Below the pieces are notes generated by a model. That model was not told where the DNA came from. It made no database searches and saw nothing but the letters and a program-made list of their open reading frames with translations. Positions 8,198-15,785 of a stretch of 44,085 nt of DNA are shown here, one piece after another; position 1 is the first letter of the stretch, and every line of letters starts with the position of its first letter. Origin of the DNA: Mollicutes bacterium (GTDB taxonomy: Bacteria; Bacillota_I; Bacilli_A; Izemoplasmatales; Izemoplasmataceae); the NCBI GenBank assembly GCA_003553945.1, contig PWEL01000020.1, forward strand, positions 1 through 44,085. Direction: 5' to 3'. Made by a program: the position numbers and the translations under genes.

Positions 8198-9589
8198 TCA
8201 TGACCTCGAGTACCACTTATAAAGCGCCCAGACGTCTTCTTCCGAGATGTCCTTGACTTTGAAAGCGGCTTTTTCGGGGGCTGAAAGCACCGTCGACTGC
8301 AGACTGGCCAGCTTTCGAAAGCGCTGAAGGATGTTGCGGTGCCATTCCAGAGCTTGTATATGCCTTTTAAAGGTGTAGGCTCTCGTACGTGCGAAATAGC
8401 GGAACTGACTTATCAGAAGGTCATCATGCAGTGCGTGGCCAGCATCGCGGAAACGGAGCACGGAAAAGACGATGAAAACAGGGAGGAGCACCAATAGAAA
8501 AAGCGTCTCCGGGACGAAATAGAACAAAGGAGTAAGCAGCACGAACCACCCGCAGCCGCGGATCATGTAGCGGGTGAGGGCACGTCTCGGCACAGGGGTA
8601 ATCTCCGCATCGACGTTGAATTCCGGAAGGATCCTGTCGAGATGCGCGCCAATCTGATCGCGTTTCAAAAGCGGAAACAGCACGAACTTCTGGCTGCTCT
8701 CGTACGCGCTGCCGCCGGCGGCCTCGACCTCCACGGTCGCGAGGGAGAAGGGCTGCCTGATCAGACCTTCGACAACCTTGACGGCCTGCACGCGGTGCAG
8801 TTTCAGACTCAGCTTCCGCTTGACGATGAGTCCGTGGGATATGTGGATCTCATCATTCTCGCGGGTCACAGTGAAGAACGCGTAGCGGATCAGGTAGCGC
8901 ACGAGGGAGATGAGCCATGAGGAAAAAAGGTAGCTGATGGTCAGGGCCAGGATGATCAAGACGCCGCCGGCGAGCACCCATGAGGCGACCCTCTCCATCA
9001 TATCATCGGGGATCATCGCGATCAGCTGGCCGATCACCGCGAGGCCGATCAAAGCGACGAATCCCGAGCCTCCAGATGTCGCGCCGGCGATGAAGAGCCT
9101 CTGCGTATCGGCTTGATAGACCGTATCCGGCGCTGAATCTTCAGATACTACATCCCCTTTCAGGGTCTCTTCAATCGCCGCCGCTTCTTCTTTCCTTAGC
9201 GCACGGACATAGAGTTCGGCCTCCTGAAGACCGCCGGCCGTCTCGATGCGGATGGAGGTCAGCTTGAGCGCGCGCAGGATCACCCCGGCTTCGCGGTTCA
9301 CAGTCTGCACGCGTTCACTCTTGATATGCCGGCGCTTCTTCAAGAAGGCGCCGGAGATCGTATGGAGCGCGTCGCTTTCGTACTGATAGCGAAAGAACGC
9401 CCAGCTCCAAAGCCCGATCAAAAGACTCAGGAGGGCGACCGCAATGATGATTCCCGCGATAATGAGCACTCCGCGGAAAAGATCGAAACTCCCTATGCCT
9501 GCGATGCCGCCGAGCACAATGGCGAACCCCAGGTTCTTGAAAGTCTCGACCCCGAGCGCGAGGATCGCAGCGGGGTGCTGGCGTTGCAT
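8198..9589 (-). CDS. ydbT: YdbT-like membrane protein with bacterial PH (bPH2) domains
   Basis: About 463 residues. Hydrophobic pairs near the start ('FAIVLGGIAGIGSFDLFRGV'), around 180-240 and around 350-380 alternate with bPH2 domains; typical motifs are 'HTISGAFLKKRRHIKSERVQ', 'ISHGLIVKRKLSLKLHRVQA' and 'LISQFRYFARTRAYTFKRHI'. Three bPH2 copies match B. subtilis YdbT in architecture and length. The start is uncertain: GTG 9607, ATG 9604 and ATG 9598 overlap ydbS, while ATG 9589 follows the ydbS stop and has GAGG nine bases upstream, so it is preferred. In B. subtilis ydbS-ydbT belongs to the SigW envelope-stress regulon and protects against the bacteriocin amylocyclicin. A similar envelope-protection role is inferred. 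Confidence 0.82.
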   Translation of the reverse strand: MQRQHPAAILALGVETFKNLGFAIVLGGIAGIGSFDLFRGVLIIAGIIIAVALLSLLIGLWSWAFFRYQYESDALHTISGAFLKKRRHIKSERVQTVNREAGVILRALKLTSIRIETAGGLQEAELYVRALRKEEAAAIEETLKGDVVSEDSAPDTVYQADTQRLFIAGATSGGSGFVALIGLAVIGQLIAMIPDDMMERVASWVLAGGVLIILALTISYLFSSWLISLVRYLIRYAFFTVTRENDEIHISHGLIVKRKLSLKLHRVQAVKVVEGLIRQPFSLATVEVEAAGGSAYESSQKFVLFPLLKRDQIGAHLDRILPEFNVDAEITPVPRRALTRYMIRGCGWFVLLTPLFYFVPETLFLLVLLPVFIVFSVLRFRDAGHALHDDLLISQFRYFARTRAYTFKRHIQALEWHRNILQRFRKLASLQSTVLSAPEKAAFKVKDISEEDVWALYKWYSRS

Positions 9590-9590
9590 T

Positions 9591-10076
9591 TCAGACATCC
9601 TCATCACTCACAAGCGCCAGATTCGAGATCTTCGCCCTGAGCGCCTGAGCGGTCTCCTGCCTCAGGGCGGGAATCTTATGCGTGGTGCCCGCAGTGGAGA
9701 TGCTCAACGTCGCAAGTGAGAAAAGCCTCAGGATGGGGCCGTGTTCGGTATCGACATGCTGCACTTTGGTCATGGGGATGAGCGATCGCTTGAAAACGAT
9801 GAGGCCGTACTGGATGTCGATCTCATCCTCACGGATGTCATAGCCCCAATAGATCATGCGCACGGCGGGGATGATGACGATCTGGACCACCCCTGCCAGT
9901 GCTGTGAGGCCAAGCAGGATGAAGAGAACGAACATGGGGAAGACATCGACGAAACGCGCTAGAATAAAATAACCGACCACGAAAAGAAGTTCTATGAATA
10001 AAGCGATGCCGCCTTTTATGCGCCAGGCTTTCTTCGCATCCGGATGAATATGTTCTTTCGGCCGCCCAAAACTCAT
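9591..10076 (-). CDS. ydbS: YdbS-like membrane PH-domain (bPH2) protein
   Basis: A 161-residue protein with two hydrophobic segments (about residues 24-44 and 48-72) followed by one bPH2 domain: 'YWGYDIREDEIDIQYGLIVF' then 'RSLIPMTKVQHVDTEHGPIL'. This matches B. subtilis YdbS in length and layout. ATG 10076 is chosen because AGAGGTG sits seven bases upstream; the GTG at 10085 is further upstream without a better site. It lies 12 bases after the GGDEF gene and directly ahead of ydbT, so the three are probably one transcript. YdbS and YdbT are thought to act as a pair in the membrane. Confidence 0.85.
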   Translation of the reverse strand: MSFGRPKEHIHPDAKKAWRIKGGIALFIELLFVVGYFILARFVDVFPMFVLFILLGLTALAGVVQIVIIPAVRMIYWGYDIREDEIDIQYGLIVFKRSLIPMTKVQHVDTEHGPILRLFSLATLSISTAGTTHKIPALRQETAQALRAKISNLALVSDEDV

Positions 10077-10088
10077 AACGAGCACCTC

Positions 10089-11198
10089 TCAGACTGTGAT
10101 TTTTCTTTTCCTATGCTGTGTTGCATGCTTATCCTTATACATGTGGCGTTCGGCCATCTCGATGAGCGTCGCCACCGACTCGCCCTTTTTCCTGGTAGCT
10201 TTGCCCACGGCGAGCGAGAGGGGGATCGGCTCCTTTTGTTCATCCATGTGCCGTGAAAGCTCTTTGAGGAAGGTCTCGTTGGCATGCTCATCCGCATCCG
10301 GCCGGACGATGACGAATTCATCGCCGCCATAGCGCAGGAGGATGTCATCATCATTGACAAGCTCCGCAAGGGTCTCCGCGGTCCTCACGAGCAGCTTGTC
10401 CCCCACGCTGTGTCCGTAGGTGTCATTGATATCCTTGAGATTGTTCATATCGATGAACATCACCATGCAGGGCTGCGCATAACTGTCATACGCAGGCTGG
10501 ATATATTCCTCCAGATAGGCACGGTTCTTGAGAGACGTCAGCTTGTCGTGGAAGCTGAGATACTGAAGCCTCTCTTTTTCAAGCGTCTGCCTGTGCATTT
10601 CGATGCGGAAATGCAGATAGAGCATGCTCGCGCTCAGCGCCAGCCCCATGAACGCAGAAAGCGTCATCCCATAGGGAATGAAAAGCCCGGACCTCAGAAT
10701 CAAAGGAAAGAGAGCGAGATGCACGCCGAAAAGCAGATAGAACATACCATGGGCGCGAATAATAGTGTCGCTGGTCCTGAGAAGCTGCAGTCCGGCCACG
10801 GCGAAGAAAAACGCCGAGAAGGTATAGACCATCTGCTGGAAGATAGTCAGGGAATAATCCAGCACCGGCTGCGAGAGAATAAGGAGAAAGAAAGCGACCA
10901 GCACGAAGGTCCATCTCCGGCGAAAGGGAATGTCGCCGTAGGCATGAACGCCCTTTTGAAAGAAGAACCCCGAGGCAATGATGCCGAAGGAGAACAGATA
11001 ACCGAACAGTGAACGTTCGGTATCGAGCGCGAGCGCGAAAGCGACGTAGGCAAGCAGCAACAACGTCCACGTTAAAAGCCATTCGCTGAGATAGCGACGC
11101 CTGGCACGCCTCTGGAAATAGAATACAACGCCCCACATGACGAGCGCCCCTGCGAAGAAAGAGGCCGTGAGCGTCTCAGAAAGCACGGTTGTTTCCAT
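10089..11198 (-). CDS. Membrane-anchored GGDEF protein (probable diguanylate cyclase)
   Basis: A 369-residue protein. The first ~190 residues hold about six hydrophobic segments, followed by a short helix and a GGDEF domain. The domain has 'SFHDKLTSLKNRAYLEEYIQ', 'MFIDMNNLKDINDTYGHSVG' and the intact active site RYGGDEF, so synthesis of cyclic di-GMP from GTP is expected. The inhibitory I-site Arg is missing: the RxxD position reads NDDD, so product inhibition at that site is unlikely. The start is ATG 11198, with AGGAG eight bases upstream; the GTG at 11207 is less well placed. It lies directly ahead of ydbS-ydbT. The membrane part resembles no sensor domain I can name. Confidence 0.87.
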   Translation of the reverse strand: METTVLSETLTASFFAGALVMWGVVFYFQRRARRRYLSEWLLTWTLLLLAYVAFALALDTERSLFGYLFSFGIIASGFFFQKGVHAYGDIPFRRRWTFVLVAFFLLILSQPVLDYSLTIFQQMVYTFSAFFFAVAGLQLLRTSDTIIRAHGMFYLLFGVHLALFPLILRSGLFIPYGMTLSAFMGLALSASMLYLHFRIEMHRQTLEKERLQYLSFHDKLTSLKNRAYLEEYIQPAYDSYAQPCMVMFIDMNNLKDINDTYGHSVGDKLLVRTAETLAELVNDDDILLRYGGDEFVIVRPDADEHANETFLKELSRHMDEQKEPIPLSLAVGKATRKKGESVATLIEMAERHMYKDKHATQHRKRKITV

Positions 11199-11301
11199 AA
11201 CCTCCACTCCTGAGGAAATATTCTACAATAAGTCCTTCATATAATAATAAACGAAAACACTAGAAAATTCAAACCACGATATGAAGGGGCGCTCGAAAAG
11301 A

Positions 11302-12495
11302 CTATCCAGTTTTTGAAACGCCCCGCATGAAGAGTGTCACAAAATCCTCCCTTGAAAAGATCCGCGGGACCGGATAGAACGGATTCGCCTCCTTGAACGC
11401 ATGCTCCGCAAGAGGAGCGGGGTCGAACGCAGGGAGTTCCAAGGCTTTCGGGATGCCGAGCCGCCGGTTCAATCCTTTGATGGCTTCGATGAAGGCGTCG
11501 GCCTTCTTTTTTTCATCCAGACCTTCCACAGGGAGGCCGACCGTATCGGCAAGCAGGGCGAGCTCCTCACTTACCAGTTCACCGTAATATCGCAGAACAA
11601 GGGGGAGGAATACGGCGTTCGCTTTTCCGTGCGGCACTTCATAGAAGGCGCCCACTGCATGCGCGAGCGCGTGGACATTGCCCACATATGCACGCCGGAA
11701 GGCAAGTCCGGCTTGATAGGACGCCTCGAGCATGCCTTCGCGGGCGGCGGCGTCATTATCGGAATACGCGCGCTCGAGATATCTGAACACGCCCTTGACA
11801 GCCCTTTCTGCATGTTGGTCGGTTCCCTTGGTCCCCGAGCGGCTGATGCGGGCCTCGACGGCATGCGTGAGCGCATCCATGCCGCTGAAAGCGACCATGT
11901 GGGGAGGCAGGGTCTTGGTGAGCGCCGGGTCGAGGACCGCTATATCGGGTATCAGCGCATGGTCGTTGATGGTATACTTGCGGTTTTCCTCCCTGTCTTT
12001 CACCACTGCCGTGATGGAAACCTCGCTGCCGGTACCGGCGGTGGTAGGCACAGCGATCAGGAAGGGAAGCTTCTTCTTCACTTTCCAAACACCCTGCATC
12101 CTGTGCAACGGTTTCGAGGGGCGGGTGATACGGGTTCCGAGAGCCTTGGCTGTATCGATCACGCTGCCGCCGCCGATCGCTATAAGCATGTCGGCACCTT
12201 GCTCTCGGTAAAGGTCGACCCCGGCTTCGATGGTCTTTCTGTCGGGGTCCTCCTCGACCTTATCGAAGATGGTGATGGTTTTCCTGTCAGAGAGGTCTTC
12301 GATGAAACGGCCGACTGGCGCAAGGTCGAGGACGTGTGTGTCGCTCACAATGAAGATATGGTCCTCTTCACGGGTTGCGAGCATGTCCTTGAGTGCGTTC
12401 AGCGCACCTTCGCCGCTCATCTTCCTGGGCTCGCGCCATCTGAAGACGCATGCCGCAAAACGCATCAGGCTCTGGTAGAGACGATAGATCTTCAT
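11302..12495 (-). CDS. Iron-containing alcohol dehydrogenase
   Basis: A 397-residue member of the group III (Fe-type) alcohol dehydrogenase family, NAD(P)-dependent and cytosolic. The nucleotide-binding GGGSVIDTAKAL motif is at about residue 108. The metal ligands are visible as Asp and His of GMDALTHAVEA, His of VHALAHAVGAFY and His of VPHGKAN. The start ATG 12495 has GAGGAGGGATATGC upstream. It is transcribed divergently from pyrG. Family members reduce aldehydes such as butyraldehyde or lactaldehyde, or oxidise the alcohols; the exact substrate cannot be read here. It resembles the broad butanol-dehydrogenase-like group more than glycerol dehydrogenases. Confidence 0.93.
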   Translation of the reverse strand: MKIYRLYQSLMRFAACVFRWREPRKMSGEGALNALKDMLATREEDHIFIVSDTHVLDLAPVGRFIEDLSDRKTITIFDKVEEDPDRKTIEAGVDLYREQGADMLIAIGGGSVIDTAKALGTRITRPSKPLHRMQGVWKVKKKLPFLIAVPTTAGTGSEVSITAVVKDREENRKYTINDHALIPDIAVLDPALTKTLPPHMVAFSGMDALTHAVEARISRSGTKGTDQHAERAVKGVFRYLERAYSDNDAAAREGMLEASYQAGLAFRRAYVGNVHALAHAVGAFYEVPHGKANAVFLPLVLRYYGELVSEELALLADTVGLPVEGLDEKKKADAFIEAIKGLNRRLGIPKALELPAFDPAPLAEHAFKEANPFYPVPRIFSREDFVTLFMRGVSKTG

Positions 12496-12516
12496 GCATA
12501 TCCCTCCTCATCAATC

Positions 12517-12545
12517 ATTATATACGAACACCCGCCGAGAAACAA
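12517..12545 (-). promoter_or_regulatory. Promoter of the iron alcohol dehydrogenase gene
   Basis: Minus strand TTGTTT (12540-12545), 17-base spacer, TATAAT (12517-12522), 22 bases before the ATG. Its -35 box is nine bases from the -35 box of the divergent pyrG promoter. Confidence 0.6.
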
Positions 12546-12554
12546 CGAAACACA

Positions 12555-12595
12555 TTGCCAAAGCGCCGCGGGTTTGCTACACTTGAGGTGGGCTC
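12555..12595 (+). promoter_or_regulatory. pyrG promoter with GGGCTC initially transcribed sequence
   Basis: TTGCCA (12555-12560), exactly 17 bases, TG-extended TACACT (12578-12583), then seven bases to GGGCTC (12590-12595). In B. subtilis the pyrG transcript begins GGGC, and low CTP causes reiterative addition of G at the start. The same start sequence lies at the same distance here. Confidence 0.75.
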
Positions 12596-12600
12596 ACCAT

Positions 12601-12624
12601 GTTCTCCCGTCGGAGAACTTTTTT
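12601..12624 (+). terminator. pyrG leader attenuator (CTP-responsive, reiterative-transcription type)
   Basis: GTTCTCC, loop CGTC, GGAGAAC, then TTTTTT, all between the predicted +1 and the pyrG RBS. The pyrimidine-rich 5' arm (UUCUCCC) could pair with a poly-G tail made at low CTP, which would break the terminator and let pyrG be transcribed. This is the known B. subtilis and L. lactis mechanism; here it is inferred from the sequence. Confidence 0.8.
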
Positions 12625-12642
12625 AATTCAAGGAGGCAGATT

Positions 12643-14247
12643 ATGAAACAACCGGCATTCATATTCATCACCGGAGGCGTTGTCTCAAGCCTCGGGAAAG
12701 GCATCATCGCCGCATCTTTGGGAAGACTGCTGAAAAACAGGGGGCTGAAGGTCGGCATACAAAAGCTCGACCCTTATATCAACGTCGACTCGGGCACTCT
12801 CTCGCCGTATCAGCACGGTGAGATCTATGTCACCGCGGACGGAAAGGAATGCGATCTGGACCTCGGACATTATGAGAGGTTCATCGATGAGACACTCGAT
12901 AAGAACGCCGACCTCACCGCCGGCAACATCTATCAGGATGTCATCCGAAGAGAGCGGAGCGGGGAGTTCCTCGGCAAGACCATCCAGGTCATCCCGCACA
13001 TCACCGATGCCATCAAGGAGAACATCCTCCGAGCCGCCGAAAGCTCCGGAGCGGATGTGCTCATCGTCGAGATCGGCGGCACTGTCGGGGACATCGAGTC
13101 CCTGCCCTTCCTCGAGGCGATCCGTCAGTTCCGCAAGGATGTCGGCGACGTACGCACGCTCTATCTGCACACCACGCTCGTCCCTTATCTCGAAGCGGCC
13201 AAGGAACTGAAGACCAAACCCACCCAGCACAGCGTCAAGGAGCTCAGAAGCCTTGGCATCCATCCCGATATCATCGTTCTGAGGACTAAGCAAGCCCTGG
13301 GCGACGCCATCAGGGAGAAGATCGCGGATTTCTGCGATGTGGAGAAATCCCACGTGATAGAGGCGCATGATCAGTCCAGCATCTACGCCGTACCGATCAG
13401 CTTGAAAAAAGAGGGCCTCGACGACCGCGTTGATAAAAAACTCGGACTCGATACAGCCCCTCCGGAAATGGGGGAATGGCAGGCCATGGTCGAGCGCATG
13501 GAGAAACCGGAACGCGAGGTCACCATCGGCCTGGTGGGGAAATACGCGCGCTTCGAGGATGCGTATCTCTCCATATCGGAAGCCTTCGTGCATGCCGGGG
13601 GCGATCTGAAAACACACGTGAATCTCCGGTTCATCGATACCGGTTCCTTCGATATGCAAGCGCCCGGCGATGCGCTCTCCGATGTTCACGGCATCCTCGT
13701 CCCCGGAGGCTTCGGCCCTCGCGGCGCCGAGGAGAAGATCGCCGCTGTAAAGTACGCGAGAGAGAACAACATCCCCTTCTTCGGCATCTGTTACGGCATG
13801 CAGCTCGCCATCGTCGAGAGCGCAAGGAATCTCGCAGGTCTCGAACACGCCAACACCATCGAAGCCGACCCAAAGACGCCGCATCCAGTCGTGCGTCTCG
13901 AACACGGCCAGGAGGAGACGTCCGCCTTCGGCGGCACGCTCTTCCTCGGAGAGGACGCCTGCGCCTTCACGTCATCCTCCCGCATCGAGGCGATCTATGA
14001 AAAAAGCGACATCGAGGAACGTCATCGACATCGCTACATATTCAACCTTGACTATCAGCACACCCTCGAGAAGGCCGGCATCATCTTCTCCGGCAAGCAC
14101 CCTGCACGCGGGGACATAAAAGCCATCGAACGCGACGACCATCCCTTCTTCATCGCTGTGCAGTACCATCCGGAATTCCTCTCAAGACCCAATGCGCCGC
14201 ATCCTTTGTTCAGGGAGTTTATCTCACACGCGCTCAGTCAGGAATAG
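12643..14247 (+). CDS. pyrG: CTP synthase
   Basis: A 534-residue protein of normal length. It aminates UTP to CTP with glutamine and ATP. The N-terminal synthetase domain (about 1-266) opens with the signature ITGGVVSSLGKGI, followed by KLDPYINVDSGTLSPYQHGE. The C-terminal class I glutamine amidotransferase domain (about 285-534) carries PGGFGPRG, the nucleophile Cys in FFGICYGMQ and the His/Glu pair in QYHPEFLSRP. The start ATG 12643 has AAGGAGG eight bases upstream; the frame stays open further upstream only because it runs antisense to the dehydrogenase gene. Expression is probably set by CTP through the leader attenuator. Its last 10 bases overlap the end of hpt on the other strand. Confidence 0.98.
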   Translation: MKQPAFIFITGGVVSSLGKGIIAASLGRLLKNRGLKVGIQKLDPYINVDSGTLSPYQHGEIYVTADGKECDLDLGHYERFIDETLDKNADLTAGNIYQDVIRRERSGEFLGKTIQVIPHITDAIKENILRAAESSGADVLIVEIGGTVGDIESLPFLEAIRQFRKDVGDVRTLYLHTTLVPYLEAAKELKTKPTQHSVKELRSLGIHPDIIVLRTKQALGDAIREKIADFCDVEKSHVIEAHDQSSIYAVPISLKKEGLDDRVDKKLGLDTAPPEMGEWQAMVERMEKPEREVTIGLVGKYARFEDAYLSISEAFVHAGGDLKTHVNLRFIDTGSFDMQAPGDALSDVHGILVPGGFGPRGAEEKIAAVKYARENNIPFFGICYGMQLAIVESARNLAGLEHANTIEADPKTPHPVVRLEHGQEETSAFGGTLFLGEDACAFTSSSRIEAIYEKSDIEERHRHRYIFNLDYQHTLEKAGIIFSGKHPARGDIKAIERDDHPFFIAVQYHPEFLSRPNAPHPLFREFISHALSQE

Positions 14248-14783
14248 ATCTTCGGCTTCAAGAGCCCGACATAGGGAAGATTGCGGTAGCGTCCTTCATA
14301 ATCGAGCCCGTAGCCGACGACGAAGACGTTGGGGATGCGGACACCGATGAAATCAGGGGTATAATCAATCGCCCGTCCTTCAGGCTTGTCGAGCAATGTC
14401 ACGACCTTGACCGAGGCCGCGCCGCGATGCTCGAGCAGTGAGATGACGGCCCTCAGGGTGCGGCCCGAATCGACGATGTCCTCGGCGATGAGGATATGGC
14501 GGTCCTTCACCGCCATGTCGATATCCTTCTCGATCTTGACATCGGCCGCCGCATGCAGGCCGCCGTAATAGCTCGAGACATCCATGAACGCGAGCTCGAG
14601 ATGAAAATCCAGCCGCTGGACAAGGTCGGACATGAAAAGGATGCATCCCTTCAAAAGTCCGACAACGATGGGACACTTGCCGGCATACGCGTGTTCAAGC
14701 TCGCCCTTCAGCCTTTCGATGATGCGGCCGATCTCCTCTTCAGAGACCACCGTTCTTTCGATATCCTTATCAAGCTGTTTCAT
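14238..14783 (-). CDS. hpt: Hypoxanthine phosphoribosyltransferase
   Basis: A 181-residue protein of the usual length. It converts hypoxanthine or guanine plus PRPP to IMP or GMP. The PRPP-binding motif is EDIVDSGRTL (about residues 101-110); KGCILFMSDL near 45 and VGYGLDYEGRYRNLPYVG near the end are family signatures. It converges on pyrG and the two coding regions overlap by 10 bases, so no terminator is possible between them. It stands as a single purine-salvage gene; the usual partners tilS and ftsH are not present. A plausible -10 (TACAAT) lies upstream, but I see no good -35. Confidence 0.96.
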   Translation of the reverse strand: MKQLDKDIERTVVSEEEIGRIIERLKGELEHAYAGKCPIVVGLLKGCILFMSDLVQRLDFHLELAFMDVSSYYGGLHAAADVKIEKDIDMAVKDRHILIAEDIVDSGRTLRAVISLLEHRGAASVKVVTLLDKPEGRAIDYTPDFIGVRIPNVFVVGYGLDYEGRYRNLPYVGLLKPKIYS

Positions 14784-14871
14784 GGGGCACCCCGCTTTCT
14801 GTGAAGGCGTGTTATCTTCATTGTATAATGTCTCGTTCGTAAAAGAAAGCCCGGTTCGACGGACTATGTAA

Positions 14872-14897
14872 AGACGAACGCTCGCGAGCGTTCGTCT
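14872..14897. terminator. 26-base perfect palindrome, probable bidirectional terminator
   Basis: AGACGAACGCTCG followed directly by its exact reverse complement. On the plus strand it is followed by GTTTTTTATT; on the minus strand it is flanked by A-rich sequence and TTT. It lies just after the stop of the lipoprotein gene at 14903 and upstream of hpt, so it ends the lipoprotein message and insulates hpt. Confidence 0.75.
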
Positions 14898-14902
14898 GTT
14901 TT

Positions 14903-15601
14903 TTATTCGTGCAGGCTCTTGTCGATGCCTTCGAAGTCATCGAAGAAGGCATCGGTGTTCTCAAAGGTCATGATCGTCACCACCGGAGGTGTGAAGGGGC
15001 TTCCGGGGAGCGGCAGCGGGCTTTTGAGCTCGAACGATTCGAAATCTCCGTCCAGATACCATTCGAACAGCTTATCCTCGCCGTCCTGCATGGTGAAGGT
15101 GGTCTCCGCGTGGACATCGAAGGTCTTGTCATCGAGATTATATTCCACATCGAACGCCTCCAGCTCATCGCCCTCGAGTTCCGATTCCCTCGGGAACGTC
15201 GAGAGCACCTGGACGAGGTCCCTGAAATGATCGGGGACATCGTCGACGCCTTCGCGCGCTTCTTTTGTATATTCATCATCACCGTCGGGAACGTAATTAT
15301 AGCGGTATATATGGGTCTCGTCCATGTAGATGTAGGTGACCAGCTTCTCTTCTTCTTCAAGCAAGTCGTATATTTCAAAATAAAGTTCCTGATCGCCGCG
15401 CTTGTGCAGGTTATAATTCATATGGAAATCGTCGCCTTCTGTCATGGTCGCCTCATTCTCATTGCTCATGCTGACGTTCTCCCAGCTGTCAACCTCTTCT
15501 AACAAATCCTCTTCCAGCCTCTCGAAGCTGTCCGTCGTCTCTCCGCAGGCGGCGAGCCCCATGACGAGTATGAGCGCGACGCCGATAAGCATCTTTTTCA
15601 T
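14903..15601 (-). CDS. Acidic lipoprotein of unknown function
   Basis: A 232-residue protein with a lipoprotein signal peptide, lipobox LAAC with Cys19. The mature part is rich in Asp and Glu and has alternating strand-like segments ('DDFHMNYNLHKRGDQELYFE', 'VTYIYMDETHIYRYNYVPDG'), which look like a beta-sheet lipoprotein of the general LppX/LolA-like kind; this is only an impression. It has an RBS AAGAGGTTG, its own promoter and a strong terminator, so it is a single-gene unit. No function can be given. Confidence 0.82.
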   Translation of the reverse strand: MKKMLIGVALILVMGLAACGETTDSFERLEEDLLEEVDSWENVSMSNENEATMTEGDDFHMNYNLHKRGDQELYFEIYDLLEEEEKLVTYIYMDETHIYRYNYVPDGDDEYTKEAREGVDDVPDHFRDLVQVLSTFPRESELEGDELEAFDVEYNLDDKTFDVHAETTFTMQDGEDKLFEWYLDGDFESFELKSPLPLPGSPFTPPVVTIMTFENTDAFFDDFEGIDKSLHE

Positions 15602-15634
15602 GACTTCAACCTCTTTCTATTTTCTTTTTATTCA

Positions 15635-15663
15635 ACCCTAACGCGAAAAATAGTCAATGTCAA
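15635..15663 (-). promoter_or_regulatory. Promoter of the acidic lipoprotein gene
   Basis: Minus strand perfect TTGACA (15658-15663), 17 bases, TAGGGT (15635-15640). The -10 is weak, so confidence is moderate. Confidence 0.45.
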
Positions 15664-15730
15664 TCCATGAGTGCAAAATGCAAAAATATTCCACCCCGCG
15701 GCTTTGTTTTCATGACGTATGCCTGCCACA

Positions 15731-15752
15731 ACGGCTTAAGCCGTGTTATAAT
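15731..15752 (+). promoter_or_regulatory. mscS promoter with 14-bp palindrome in the spacer
   Basis: TG-extended TATAAT (15747-15752) is immediately preceded by the perfect palindrome ACGGCTT-AAGCCGT (15731-15744). No good -35 box is seen. The position suggests an operator or activator site. Confidence 0.5.
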
Positions 15753-15785
15753 GTAACATGATTCATCATAAGGAGGAGGAATACC

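Noticed and set aside
12601-12624. Hairpin before pyrG considered as the terminator of an upstream plus-strand gene
   Set aside because: There is no plus-strand gene upstream; the hairpin lies between a good promoter and the pyrG RBS, so it is a leader element.
11401-12642. Plus-strand extension of the pyrG frame upstream to 11401
   Set aside because: This part is antisense to the dehydrogenase gene; the CTP synthase signature begins at 12643 with its own RBS, promoter and leader.
12685-13905. Minus-strand 406-codon open frame opposite pyrG
   Set aside because: It is the codon-aligned antisense shadow of pyrG, with no RBS and no recognisable domain.
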